The position numbers and the translations under genes were made by a program. A DNA stretch of 64,000 nt, taken from Beaufortia kweichowensis. Lineage: Eukaryota > Chordata > Actinopteri > Cypriniformes > Gastromyzontidae. Positions 34,701 to 47,830 of the stretch are shown in pieces (position 1 is the first letter of the stretch; each line of letters begins with the position of its first letter). The stretch lies in NCBI GenBank assembly GCA_019155185.1, contig CM032800.1, forward strand, positions 12,840,001 through 12,904,000. The letters run 5' to 3'. Below the pieces are notes generated by a model. It was not told the origin of the DNA. It was given only the letters and a program-made list of their open reading frames with translations, and did not search any database.

Positions 34701-36834
34701 AATATAATAAAACACTGGAGGGCACTTGACAAGAAATGTGACACTTGGCAGTGTGAATTTGTCATTTGTGTTTTTAACATCGATAATCGGTGGCACTGTT
34801 CTGTCACAGTCCTACTGTGTAGTTTTTTAACTCTCTCTGCGGACAAAGAAAATCCTTTGTTTACTGGGAAACAGACATTTTGTCTGCTTTTACGTCTCCC
34901 TTGAGGACAGACAGAGGGGACAACCAAAAATCAATGGCATTGAAAGAGCTGTGAAAAGAAGCATACAAATTACGGTACTCCATCAACACACGGCAGCTCA
35001 AACACTAACTCACTCGCCCCTTTCAAAGGTCTAAGTGACTCGCTCAACCATAAAGAAATACACATGATCACGACACCATACAGCAGTAAAGCATTGCCAC
35101 GCTTCTGAAAAGCACAGAGAAATGAGCTCACCTGTTGTCAGGAGATACCAAAGCAGCTAGTAAACACGAAATTCGGATAAACATTGTTCTTCGGAAAAAG
35201 TGTAATTTGCAAAAATGTTCTCTGCCTCCTGATAATTGAAGCAGATAATAGCTGTCTAGTTTGTGTTCCTCACGGAGGAGTTTTATTCATTTGATGATAA
35301 TTGAAACTATTCTCAGCTCATGAATAGTTCTGCCAAGTTTCTGTTTTTTTCTTTGTGATTCACGACTGACATTAAAAAAAACCATGTATTTAAACAAACG
35401 AGACTATTGATTGTAGAAAAAACATTTTTTCTTGTTCATCCTAAAGAGAAAAATCTGTGCTGGGGCGGAGAAAACCACATTTCTATGCGACTTTCTGAAA
35501 GTAATTGATAAATAATTCAAAGACTTGATTCCAGATTTAATGACTGTACACAATGGAACGGGTCATGCTCTATCAAAACAAATCCCTTGGTAAACATTTT
35601 GTTAATTTCTGGCTGGCTGCCCCCTCCGTGCCTTTTGTATTTTGATTTATTTACCAGTTTAAAGCCTTTGAGGAGATGAATATTGATTGCCTGAATCTTC
35701 AAATAAAAGCATTTCAGAAGAGAGTTTAATAAAGTGTTCTTTATACTCTGAGTAGTGCTCAATGACTCCCTTTAGGCCAACACCCAACCATTAGCCTCTT
35801 AAATCTGACCACACTTAACTGTGACGTGACTTAAAGGATTTACAATAAAAAGATTTTCTTGATCAGAAATTAAAATCACTGACACGCTGCAAAAAATTCT
35901 TTTGAAATGCTGATAAACTGATAGATTTGATGTCCGGCTTAGTTTGTTCATTTTTATTTCCACACCAGTTTAAACCATTTGAAAGCTGCACAAACTTTCC
36001 TAAAAGCCACAAAGCAATGTTTCCTCAACACAATTTCACTTTCTCACTCATCTGACCTTGTATTCCTTTAAAGTCTTTATACTAATCACCTCCAATATTT
36101 ACCTGCGCCTCTGAACGAACCGTAAAGAACAACAACAGACACGGTCGTCTCAGCTCGGTAGGATTATGCTAATTGTCTCCGCCGAACACAACCGCCCCCC
36201 CTCCTTCGACTCAACACTCCCCAGAAATGTTCACGGCTCCGGGGAAGAGTTGAATGCAGCTGCCACTCCCACTTTTTCCCATATTCACGGAGTCCTGTCA
36301 GGCTGCTGGAGAAAAAGCGAGAGAAGAGAGGGAGCGATTTAATAGGATTTAAAGCCGCAGGCTGGCCGCAGTGTTTTTACAAAGGTGAACCGTTTGTTTG
36401 AAGATGATACACACGCAGCCCTCAGGGAGAGTAAAAGCCACTGCAGCCGTTTGGAAGGCTAAAGCTGATTTGATTCTGTTGTGGCACGTGGGGAGAAAAA
36501 GGTTACATTCATTCGCTATTTCACAAGTTCAACACTACATTTTCAGAAATGCGTTTTGGAAACAACAGTATAAAGTCACCCTTTCATTTACCTTAGTAAC
36601 ATTAAGCACGTTGATCGCTATACAATTTAGGCCATGATTTTGAAATTGTCTGCAACAAAGTTTTTACAATTTCAAAGTTTTTGCAATTATAAAACATTTA
36701 TTTTGTCATTGGGCCAAATCTTTAAAGTCTTATTATGACTTGTTTTCGACTACCAGTCAGTTGCTTTGTGATGAATCTTAGTCACATTGATGAGTATAAG
36801 TGTTAATACTGGCTTGAATATACGATGGGCAAAG
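34701..36834. other. intergenic, candidate conserved island
   Basis: No gene was recognised. The stretch 36100-36400 is GC-richer (TCTCCGCCGAACACAACCGC, GGCTGGCCGCAGTG) and unique, but lacks a promoter or exon structure I could support. Confidence 0.35.
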
Positions 36835-37158
36835 TGTTATGGATGTGACATTTTCAGTCAAAACTTGAAATACAAATAATCACAGAATATATTTATTATT
36901 ATATTGAACATATGTTTATATTTACTAAAGCCCTGTTGATAGAGTCCAGACATAAACAAATATGCAGTGTATGCATTGGTGTATGCAGAATCAATAGAGA
37001 CAGCATAAGTCTTTAAAGATAATAAAATATAATATATTTTATAAATTATGTTTTATATTTTTTTATAATTTTTTTCAGGAATATGGAATATAGGAATATG
37101 GACTGTAATGGATGTAACAATTCTGAAAACAGCACTTTAACTGACTTTACCTATGACA
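36835..37158 (+). repeat. unclassified interspersed repeat, copy C
   Basis: Contains GTTATGGATGTGAC then TTTTCAGTCAAAACTTGAAA, TATTGAACATATGTTTATAT, CTGTTGATAGAGTCCAGAC, and near the end GGAATATGGACTGTAATGGA followed by CTGAAAACAGCACTTTAACT. The order is the same as in copies A and E, with an internal deletion. Confidence 0.68.
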
Positions 37159-38325
37159 AATCATGCTCGGTCTGTTGGTGTCATCAAGCTGACTTAAAAG
37201 CGTAATGTCACTGTACATATTGTGCATCATGGCCAGCTAAAGAAATTGCAACTAAGCCAGTGTCACAACTTTTTAACACGAAATCTTTGCCATCTTTAGT
37301 GTTGATATTGTGGGCGTAGTGTTAAGTAATACCTCAATAAATTGGAGATTTGCTGGTCTTGAATGTTGCAGAAGTTGTTCTGTCACAGCAATTACAGTTA
37401 ATGAGTATTTTCAATGTTGAGACCCCGCTGTCATGGTAACCCGGCACGCCACACGTAATATTTATGCCTGTTATTTTAACTATGGGTGTAAAAGGCAACA
37501 GAAACATTGTCATGCTGTGCAGATTTCATACCTTGCATTTATGTCCTGCTTTGATAATACTAGTCCATCACATGAAGAAAAGAAAAATATTCTTTTAAGA
37601 TCTTTTATGGCTGCAGAAAATCTGGTATCAGTAACAATTATAGGACCGTATTCTGACATTGTCAGGTTTCAAAAGCTTTTGATTGACGTTTCACAGTTCT
37701 ATGATTGTGTTTGTAGAGTCACTTTTCACCGCATCAGCACATTTCAAGGTCAGTTTGATTGTTCAAGATTATTTCTCGGAGAGCTACAGAGTTAGAACAG
37801 CTGTCTCGGGGTGTGAGGGGTTAACTGAAGACAAATAACCTCCTGCAGATCTTTCCTCTACAGTGAGCCCACTGTCTCGCATTATAACCCCAGTCTCTGA
37901 AACATCTCCTGGCTGTCACTGTGGCTCTAATACTACCTATTTGAGAAGAAACATCTTGCATGTTTTCTTATATTGAATTGGATGGGTTTATCAGCATACA
38001 TTTGTGGCTGTGAATCTGAGCACCTGCATACTAATCATCTTGTGTGCATTTCTGTGCGGGCGAGTATGTTCATAAGGGTGGTGTTTGTTGTGTGTCTGCG
38101 CGCAGGTTGGTTGTACTGAGGTTTGTGGATGATAATGCAGTGCCCCCCGTCGTCAGCAGCCGGGACTGCAAGTGTTCAAGCTATGTGGTCCAAATAGATA
38201 TTAGCAATGACTGATCGCTAAAACTCAGCATCGACCCAAACTTTGTTTTGTTTCAGTCTGCAAGTCCATTCTGTAGATTTCTGTGTATTTCTCTTATGGT
38301 CATTGTTGAGGAAGCAATTTGGAAA
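37159..38325. other. intergenic
   Basis: No gene was recognised. The frame at 37433-37795 (120 codons) has no domain I know and no flanking acceptor/donor logic. A unique GC-richer stretch lies at about 37800-38160. Confidence 0.4.
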
Positions 38326-38645
38326 GATTGTTTCCCAACCACTGTGCCGTGCTACACTAACTAATTAATTTTTAAAAAATATAAAACATAAAAAACAAAA
38401 AGGCAAAGAATTAACAAAATGTCACCCAGTCTGTGAAAACCCAGCTGAAGTAGTTTTTTGGGATTTTTCTGTTTTCTACATAAAATCATTATATATAATA
38501 AAAAGAATAATTCTTCTTATGTGAGTTTTGAAATACAGGTTTGTGCTGTTTTATTTTATTTTAGTGCTTATTGTGATTGTGATTTTTTTTTGCCTTATAA
38601 AAACTGTGCTGTAGCAGAAATAATGTTGGGAAACACTGCCCTAGA
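38326..38645. mobile_element. hAT-like element with MITE arm inside
   Basis: The left end reads ATTGTTTCCCAACCACTGTG and the complement of the right end reads CAGTGTTTCCCAACATTA, an inverted pair of the CAGTGTTTCCCAACC type seen in hAT elements. No clean 8-bp duplication was found. Inside, CAGTCTGTGAAAACCCAGCT then GAAGTAG matches one arm of the TGTGACC MITE at 11132. Confidence 0.5.
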
Positions 38646-41600
38646 AAGTAATTAGCTGCACCACAAGTTACTAAAAGTACTTGACGGGGTGCAAAAAAGT
38701 TAATTATATTTGTGAATGTTTAACAGTCAGATGGCACATTTTAATATTGTCAAAAGCCTAACAATGAGCTGAAACATTTAACTAAATATTTTTATGTAAC
38801 ACATATTATAATAAATATAATTAATTGTAGTTTAATTACGGTAAAAATGCATTAAAGGTTATGCAATGGTTAATTTCAGGTTAATTAAAAAGGTTAATCC
38901 CCTGTTTCCTGTGATTTATTTAAATGAAGCAGCCAAAGCAATTGATTCAGTAGAATGATTCAGACTTATGATGGCTCAAGAGGGCAAGTTTGATTACCGC
39001 TTCAGCTGGCTAGGTATGATCTCTCTAATTTTAGATAGTAACTTTGTAACACTGCTTCTGGCAAGTCTGTTGTGTAAGCCAGGTTTGACAGCTGTGATGT
39101 CAGAGCCCACTGGCTCTTTTGTATCTTGTCAGAGATTGTCAGATACAAAGTTTGAATGTATCGTTTTTCTGAATAAGATTTGAAAGCCACAGAAGGGAAG
39201 GATTTACAGGAAAGAGATTTTTATTGGAAAGACGTTAACAGTGTGAAACTTCGTAAATAATGATGAAATTTCCATGTTAACAAAGTTTTGACTTGTTTGA
39301 CAAATAGTCACTAGTGAAAGATTTAAGTATGACTCTGTGCTTTCTTATGATGCTATCATTTAATTAGCAATGTCATGATGTCATTTCTTAAACACAATTT
39401 TATTTGTTACTTTTATGAGATGGCTACTACATATCTTTTATAAAAATCACACATGTGATTTGATATGAATTAACCACCTCAACCACCTCAATCAGGCTGC
39501 GTTTCCCTGTAGTTTCCGCAAAGATGGCAGATTTCAGATACATGGGAATGTTAACAGGTACCTTTCTCCAGCTATAGATATCCTAATAGACAAATATAGG
39601 TTCGTTTTAATGTGTGCCACATCTTTTTCTCTCTCTAGGTTTTATACCCCACAGAGACAGATTAAAAGTGGAGAAAAATGAGAGTAAACAGAAGAACTGA
39701 TAAGAATCTGTGTCAATACAGGTGATATCACAGCTCCACCGAGTCTTGCATTTCCTCAGCACTAACTATAAATACACCCCCTAAACCATTTCCCGCCCGA
39801 TAAAGATCTATGTTTCTGATGGAGGGAATGAGCATAGAATAATGAAATTCTGTATCGGAGAAAAACGAGAGAGGGACTGTGTGTACTTGGCCTTAGTTGT
39901 GTGTATTTCTCTTCATTTCATACTCGCCAAACTGACCCATCACCTCAAGAGGAAGAATGAGAAACGGTAATGACCGTGTGAGAGAGACAGAGTGGGTGAA
40001 AGAGAGATTAAAGCGACTGTAACCTTGTTTTTGTCCTTTGGGAAGCCAAGCCCTAACATCCTAAAGGTCAGTCACCATATGGAGTAGACAGACCAGACAG
40101 CATGTCAGGGTATTCGGTTTCAAATATTGAGTGACATGAGCGTTTACTGTAGAGACAGTGAAGCTATTTCATAAAGTTGTTTCTCTTTTTTGTCTTGTAT
40201 GAAAAGACATTTTTCTGAAACTTCGTCGCAAAGAGATCATAATACCTGGAGGAAGCTGTTAACTTTCCAATTCACCTCAGTGACTCTTGCATGATGACCT
40301 GGAAGTACATAATATGAATGTTGCCATCTTTGGTTATGGTCACTCATTTATGGCCACACAGGTCTGTGAACTAATTACAGAACCTGATGATGTAATGACA
40401 TGTCACAGGCAGCACACAAGAAAAAAAATGTCTCTAAAATTTTTTATAGCTTCCTTTTTAAATGAAAAAATTATACAAAAAGCATCTATGTTACAATCAC
40501 GTTTGCATTCTGTTTGTCACATTGTGCTGTATCATGTATCTAAAGAACAGATTCAGGAATCATGAGTATTTTAACCCCGTCCAATCCCAGCACTCAGAAA
40601 TCCTCTTGACAGCTCTTCCTCTGTCCTGCCACTCAACAGACTGAAGATCATTTCTAAATGAGAGAGAATCTGGCACATTCACCACAGTTGCCAGCTGTGC
40701 GCAATCATTTGAACCCAATTTGAAACAGATAAGTCGTGTCGGCCAACTAAGTACTCACTTACCAGGTGACGTGAAGTCAACAGCTTCGCTATTCACAGAG
40801 CGTCAACTAAACCACATGATAAGCCTGGCGGTCTACAGCGCAGAGAAATCCAGGTGTGTTTCGAAATTCAGATACCAAATCATTTATAACTTTAATAATT
40901 ATTTAATGTGATAACTTTGTTAGTGCACATATTGAGCACATACATGAAGATGCCCTATCCAAACTACAATATTTTGAATGTTAGGTATAAAATTTTTGTT
41001 ACATTAATTTTTTTTTATTAATTTTTTTGTTTATGTTTATTGTTATGAAAATTTGTCAAAAATTTATTTTTGAGTCTTTAACCTTTTCATCAATATATAG
41101 TTTGTCATAATTAGATTAGAATTCAATTATGAATATGGAAATAACAGATGTTCCTCCTAAGGAACGATGACGGTTTCCAAAGTTTGATATCAAACCTTTT
41201 ATAAAAATAGAGTAATATATAAAAGATTACAAAGCAAACCTTTTCTGAATTTCTAGAGGGAGAGTTGGTCACAGACGGATGGTGTACGGTCACCTGTTGT
41301 AACACATCCGTCACATTAATAACGCACAGTTTTACACATTTTTTTCATATGACTAAACAATAACTAGCGCATTATTTCACACCTTACAGTATGACCTGTA
41401 CAGCAATTGAGCACCTGGCCACCATCACATTTAGATGGAACAAGATCACTAATGTTCCTGCATCATGAATAATAGAGAAAAAACGTTTATTTGGGCATAA
41501 ATGTATGGTGCAAAGGGATTGACTGCTTCCTTCTGGGGTCACTGGTCTTATCCACCTACTTTGTGTCGTCTCCTGACAGAAGATTGCGGTTGAAGGGTTG

Positions 41601-44600
41601 ATTCATCACCTCATTGCATTGAATTGCCTCTTATGGGTTTAATTGAACATGAACAAGAGTGAAATCCAGCGCATGCATAAGTGTGCAAATGGATATGTAT
41701 AACAGGACTCTTTCTAGCCGTCATCCATAAAAAATAGCATGTAATGGCTTATACTTTCAGAAGTAAGGAGAGAGGGTACAATCACTGTCATCAATTACTG
41801 CAAACTGACAATTGGGACAACACAGGGTTATAATACTTTACTTTCAGATGAATATCTGTCATAGGAAGGAAAGTATAGATTGTCAGTTGTTTGGCGTTGT
41901 TAAGCCATATGTATCGTGCAACCTTTTTACTGTCTTGTCTTATAACGCGATACCAGGATGCTCTTTGACTAGTTGCATAAAGATGTTTTTAAAGATTTGT
42001 AGACATCTTCTCATCAGGTTTGTGCACTGTTCCAATGACTGGATGGTCAGAAATGCACAACAAACAATAAAATTCCTACATTATAGAGATTCTTTAGGAA
42101 GTGGCAGCACAATAATTAGATATATAATGCAAAACAATATGACCAAAACTTTATGTGTGTAGCCAGCACGTTACAAAAGCGTGTCCTTAGCGGTCACACA
42201 GAAAAAGTGTATGGACAGCAGTTTATAAGGATGATGTCAGGGTAAGAACGTCCTTTTCATGTACGCCTGAGTTCTTACTCGGGTTAATTGAATCTTTATT
42301 TTTTCCGTCTCATCTCTCGACCATCGCGGCACGTAGGGCTATAATTTAGGGGCAGCGAAGTGAAGCTTCAGCAAGCTGTAACTGTAGGTACATTTCACTC
42401 TGCAGAAAGCCACGCTGGGAGGAGGGGCAGGAAGGGATTGGGTAGGAAAATCAATAAAGTCATCAAACATGAATTGCACTCTGAAATGACTTCTTAAGTC
42501 CCATCAGGGGCAGCAGGCAGAGGTTGAGGAGTGGAGAGGACTTGGGCAACGACTTTTAAACGTCCTTCAGAAGAATTGACAGACAGTCAACCTCTGTTCT
42601 GTCTTCAGCGGATGAAGTCAAACGTCGTAAGTGCTTTTTGCGAATTCACAAGTAGCCACGGCAGACACACACTGTACTAACACCTGGTTATTGCAGATCT
42701 TGTGTCATTACAGAGCCAGAAGGTCTGAATGTCTTCAGGAGAGGTGAATAAGACAAACGTAGCACAATTACTTGATTGATCTGCATCTCAAACTAAATTT
42801 TTTTCCCAATGTGAGGACCTTTATTTTGCATAACATTATAATTTTCTTGCAAAAAAGATCCTAGTTAGATATACATATACATTCTTCCATTCACAGCTGG
42901 ATGATAAAATTCTTTTTAAAAAGATCAGTACTTAAAAAAAATCACCTTGACTGTCTTGTTTACATTTATCTAATTAATGCTATAACCTTTAGATCTTTTT
43001 GAATGTATGTTGCACTTCAGATAATAGGGTAATTAGCTAAAGTTGTTCCACTCAAACCACTGTGACACTTTCATATAAGTAGAAACTGTCCATTAGTTAA
43101 TAAAGCAAAGCTTGTATTATGTAAGAAAGGTACAGTCCGTCTCCTGGGGATTAAATGGTCTTGTTTGTTCCCACGCTAGGGGTAAATAAAGGTGAATAAG
43201 AGAGGTTAATGACTTCATTCTAATTAAGCTGCTGTAAATGACCTCCTGACAGCCACAGAACTGCCCTCATGAGCTTTAAACCAAGCCACTGTGGGAGGAG
43301 ACCTTCCTGAACGGCATTTTTATCTCTTTGACTCACAATAGAGTCCCATGATGCTTTGAGGCTTGAGAAAGAAACGTTACTGAAATAATAAATTCTTAAG
43401 CCCTTATGCCCCCTTGCATTTCTTTATTTTTTTAATCAGAGACACACTCACGGATACTCCTACGCAAATACATGAGGGTTCAAAGAATGCCCACACACAT
43501 CATTATAAGACACTGTTAATGAGTTGCGCCTGGTGGCTTTGAACAATTTTTGCAGTCCACTGTTGAAGGACATCTGCTAATCTCAAAAAATGCATGAGAA
43601 AGGGAAGAAATAAAATGCGACTGGTTACAGAAAAGTCAGCATTGCTGTAAAAGCCTTGCTGTTTTTTGATCCATTAAAGTGGAAGAAACCATGAAGGAGA
43701 CCAGTAATGGTTGATTAAATGTACCGTTGGTTGTGGCATGATTTACCATGAGAGAAATGCAATCCATTTTCAAAACTTTGTTTCTCCATTTACGTCATTC
43801 ACTGTAGTAGCTGTATTTTGTGCAACATCATTAATGACATAACAGAATTTAAGTTTCTTACAGATTTATGAAAGTGATTTAAAATGTGATGATGTAATTT
43901 ACACTAAAACAAAAAGTTGGTGCAGGACATATTTTGTGGCTCTCCCCTCTTTTGAAATAACCAATAGAGTTTAATTTAGTTACAGAATGATGTCATAAAT
44001 TTGTTGATGTGTATTAGCCGAAGTGAGAAATTATACTACTGAATCCATTTTTTGTAAGCAACATATACAAAACAATTATTTTAATTTATTACAGAGCCCT
44101 CTGAAATTGATTCTGATTGGCCATTTCAAGGTACGTTATTCCCCAGATTTTTTTCTTTTCTTTACCCATCATGCTCTGCAGCTCTGAATTTTCTGGAACA
44201 ATAACAGTATTTTTGATGCTTTGGCACAGCGTTTTCTACCTGTCTTTAGTAAGAGATTGAAATGACCAGCTCAGCAAATCACATACAGGAAATAGAGAGG
44301 AGAAATCAGGTTACTTTTGCCAAGCGAAAACACTTGAAGTGTTTTATTCGGAGGACTGTGAATTGTAAATAACACTTTTGTGCTACTTAGTCCCAGATCA
44401 TTTTTCAATATCTGTAACTCTCGAAGCAGCCATCTTAACCAGGGCGTGATAGGAAACAGGTGATCTGTCTGAGGCGTGACTGAGCTTAAAAGGCTGTTTT
44501 TATTCACATTGTAATGATTTTCTTTGTGAATGGGAATGTAGGTCAGCAGTCCAGAGCTGGTGTGGACCTGGCAACCTCCCTGCTGTATATGAAGGTGAAT

Positions 44601-45811
44601 TGTACACCTGAAGCTATACATCAGGCTTAATTAAAGAGTCAGTGGAGGCATTAAAGCCTATCCTTAAATTGTATTTGTAGAATAAGAATCATTAATAGAA
44701 TTACGAGGTAATTTTTAACAAATATGGTCATCTGGGTGCTTTTGGCCCCGAGCATCCGCAATAAAATTGCCATAAAGATCTGGTCCTTTGGATGCCTTTG
44801 AGCTTTTCTGGATGACATTTTCTGTGGCCTTCTGGTCTGGAATCTGGCTTTCAAAGATTTATACTCCAAAAACAGATCAGGGCATTAGAGCGGATGCTGT
44901 TTTTTGTTTATTACTCATTCAATGACAATCCCCATTTTCTTTCTCTTGTTGTTTTATTATTAGGTGAATGCTATATTGCTCGAAAAACAAAAACATTTGT
45001 GTAATAATATCATACGGTGCAGGTGGATTATGGCTTTGAAGAAAGTGCAGATGGATTATGGCTTTGAATAATGTTGTTTCTAATGTCTAAAATCTGTTAT
45101 GCACTACAAAACTGTTAAGCTACAAAACTGCTAATAGGAATCCACAGATAAACACTTTTCACCTCATGTTTATGCATCTCTCAATCCCCAGCATCGTCTT
45201 CTGAGAGCGGCTTTATCTAATAATCTCATTGATTACTCTCCACTCGTAACAGCTTTCACCTCCCTCTGTGAAACATCTGGTACAAACACTGTTTAGATCC
45301 AAGTGCACTTGAGCTCCATGGCCCTAACACACACACAGTACAGTATATTTAAGTCAGTAGTGCATTTATCTATCAATATAACCACCCGGTTGGACATTTC
45401 AAAAGTTATGATCTAAGGAACCCATCATGCATCCTTATATTCAGTATGCAACAGCTATTCGGTGGCTAGAGCTTCACAACAGCAAGAACCGCTATAGGGA
45501 TTGATGCATGTTACTGGAAGGATGTGGAAGAGCTGATAAGAGACAATAGAAGCATCACTCATTTATACTGAATGTTCTGACTGCAGGAGATTAATCAGCA
45601 CAGCCAGGTCGGGGGGATGGCATAGATGAACAGCCACACGAGAACACTGCTGGGTCTCAGTGGAGAGCCAACTTCCTGCTGAGACAGGAAGTGTTCTCAT
45701 CTCTGAGCCAATCAAGAGCTAATCTCCACTACTGTGCCATTCAGTAGTGTGACCCTGTTCTGTGCAGGAGTTTGGGTGGCAATGGAGAAAGTAGAACATT
45801 TCCAACGTTAT
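38646..45811. other. intergenic, gene-poor
   Basis: No coding exon or RNA gene was recognised in about 7 kb. Open frames (for example 40287-40565, 41812-42162 and 44271-44621) show no domain, no biased composition and no splice context. Unique GC-richer stretches at about 42340-42640 and 43200-43340 are candidates for conserved non-coding elements. Confidence 0.4.
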
Positions 45812-46015
45812 CTGTTTATATTTGACCAATATTTTACTAAAGCCTTGTTGTCCAGGCATAAAACATTTCAGTCTATGCACAAGTTATCAGTTTTAAAAAT
45901 GGAAATATACGTGAGTTATGGATGTGACAATTATGAATTATGTTTTATGAATTAGGGGCAATCATACATTTTAAATCAAAATGCACAAATCGCTGGTAAA
46001 ACCTTTGTTTTGTCA
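45812..46015 (+). repeat. unclassified interspersed repeat, copy D
   Basis: Contains TGTTTATATTTGACC then ATTTTACTAAAGCCTTGTTG, AAATGGAAATATACGTGAGT then TATGGATGTGACAATT, and ATCAAAATGCACAAAT with GGTAAAACCTTTTGTTTT. It is a diverged, shortened member of the copy A family in the same orientation. Confidence 0.6.
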
Positions 46016-47385
46016 TCGCATAGAATTGCCCAAATGTAGCCTATTTATTAATAATAATTAAATAATATAATAAATTTAATGAAGTTAAGATAATTGAAAC
46101 ATGGGAGAAATCATTGAGATTAATTGGTAATAGCATCATTAATTTGCAGGTGTTTGGCATGTCTAGTATACATCTAGCTTTGTTGTTTCACCGCATATCT
46201 GAATATACATTCTGGTATAACACACTCCTCCAATTTGCCGTGCTCGAAAACGCACGCAAATGTCTTTTTTAAACAAAATTCAATTTATCGTCTGTTTTCC
46301 GCATTGTAATTGTGGTAATGTTGCGTGTAATAGCCTTGTTTACATAGAAAAGAGGTGTGTTTGCACAGAAAAACAGCAGCGACTCCATTTAAATACACAC
46401 TATACAGTGCATGATGTATGGTTACAGTGTATTGCGAAAGTGGTTGGTGAATAAAAATACAACATAAAACTACAAACACCACTGACTCTATACACATTCT
46501 TTTTCATTATAGGAGTACAACTAAAATGCTTCACTAGCTCCCAGCCATCTTTCTTTCCTTGCTCGTGCAGCCATGGTCCAGTGAGTGTCACTGAGTATTA
46601 GGCAACAACAGCAAATCCTGATCAATAATTCCAATTTAATGAAACTGTATACGCGTCAACACCGTATGGATTTTTGCTTTATGGCCTGAACCTAGAGGTC
46701 ATCATTAGACAATAAGGTTTGTGCCGTCATAGAGAACAACAGGAATGAGAGATCCAGACTCCCGTCCCATGAGCCGCTTTTGATTAGCTGTCAATGGAGG
46801 CGATGCCTTGAAAACGGCTCAGAAATCTATGCTGAATGACACATTAATGGTATTATCTCCCTGTCACGCTAAACAAGCCGTTCACAGGCGCAGAGGAAAA
46901 AAATTACAAGCACGCTGAACTAGCTCATTGCCTGCCCTCGCCCGTTACCTTAATAATAAGGTATTGATTGGATTTGCACAGACGGAGTTAAAGGTTTAAG
47001 AGCGGAAAAACTAGAACATGTCATTTAGAAAGTAAAATGGCTATTAAGAAAAGCACACTTTTACTCGTGGGATTTACAAAGACGCACGTAAATGTCACAT
47101 CAGGTTATGTTTTCTATATCTGTGCTGTATGGGAATCTAAGGCAGGGAGAAAAGGTGAGATGTCACAACATTATTCTTCATGGGAACGGATCTTGTCACT
47201 GCGGGATAGATATTTGATTTGCGTGTGTGGGTTTGTAACCTCTTCCAAAAAGCTTTAAAATGGGTTTTTACAGGCCACGGGAGCACCTTTTAAGTTCCAC
47301 AAATAACTTGTTATTCTCTATTTTGTTATTGAAAAACATCTATGAACAGTACAGATGCTTTAGAGATCCCAGAAACTGACAAACC
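46016..47385. other. intergenic, candidate conserved island
   Basis: No gene was recognised. The stretch 46640-47030 is unique and GC-richer, with TTTTGATTAGCTGTCAATGG and GCCGTTCACAGGCGCAG. Homeodomain-like and paired-like cores lie close together. Composition only; conservation untested. Confidence 0.35.
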
Positions 47386-47830
47386 TTTAATATACTGTAC
47401 CATAAACTGCTGTCACTCCAAACCCATAGGACTTTGTTTTAAAACAAAGGTGAATTTTCATGGAATAGGCCATACTGTTCTGTGTAAGTGAATGGGAAAG
47501 TTATAGGACTGATAAGCTCATGTAATGCACATTTTCACAATGTGCTCATTGCTCAGTGCTCATAATAAAGATTTATGTCCAATATTAATGTCGTTTTATT
47601 TTCTATAATTCAGCAGTTGCCATACAACAGTTCATAGTGACCAAGGACTGTCATGCTCCAAAAGGATGTAAAAGACCATTAAAATCATATGCAACACTGT
47701 TTTTGTTTGTCAAGAACTTTATAACTGCTCTTCTGTGCTTCACAGATATAATAACAGTATACAGGTTTGACATAAGGTATTATTCACTCAACTTAAGGGT
47801 GAAAAACTAAATTTTAGATTCCATTTTTGT
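47386..47830. repeat. degraded MITE-like repeat
   Basis: CACTCCAAACCCATAGGACT at one end and AGGTATTATTCACTCAACTT then AAGGGTGAAAAACTAAATTT at the other look like diverged arms of the cyprinid MITE family (CATTCCAAACCCGTATGACT and GTTATTCACTCA...). The middle has TGGAATAGGCCATACTG and AAAAGGATGTAAAAGACCAT. It is heavily diverged. Confidence 0.4.

Noticed and set aside
37433..37795. A 120-codon open frame, the longest outside adgrb1
   Set aside because: Ordinary chance frame; no domain, no codon bias and no supporting splice sites or promoter.
40325..40350. TCTTTGGTTATGGTCACTC, similar to the miR-9 start
   Set aside because: Only the first eleven bases match and no complementary hairpin arm was seen nearby.
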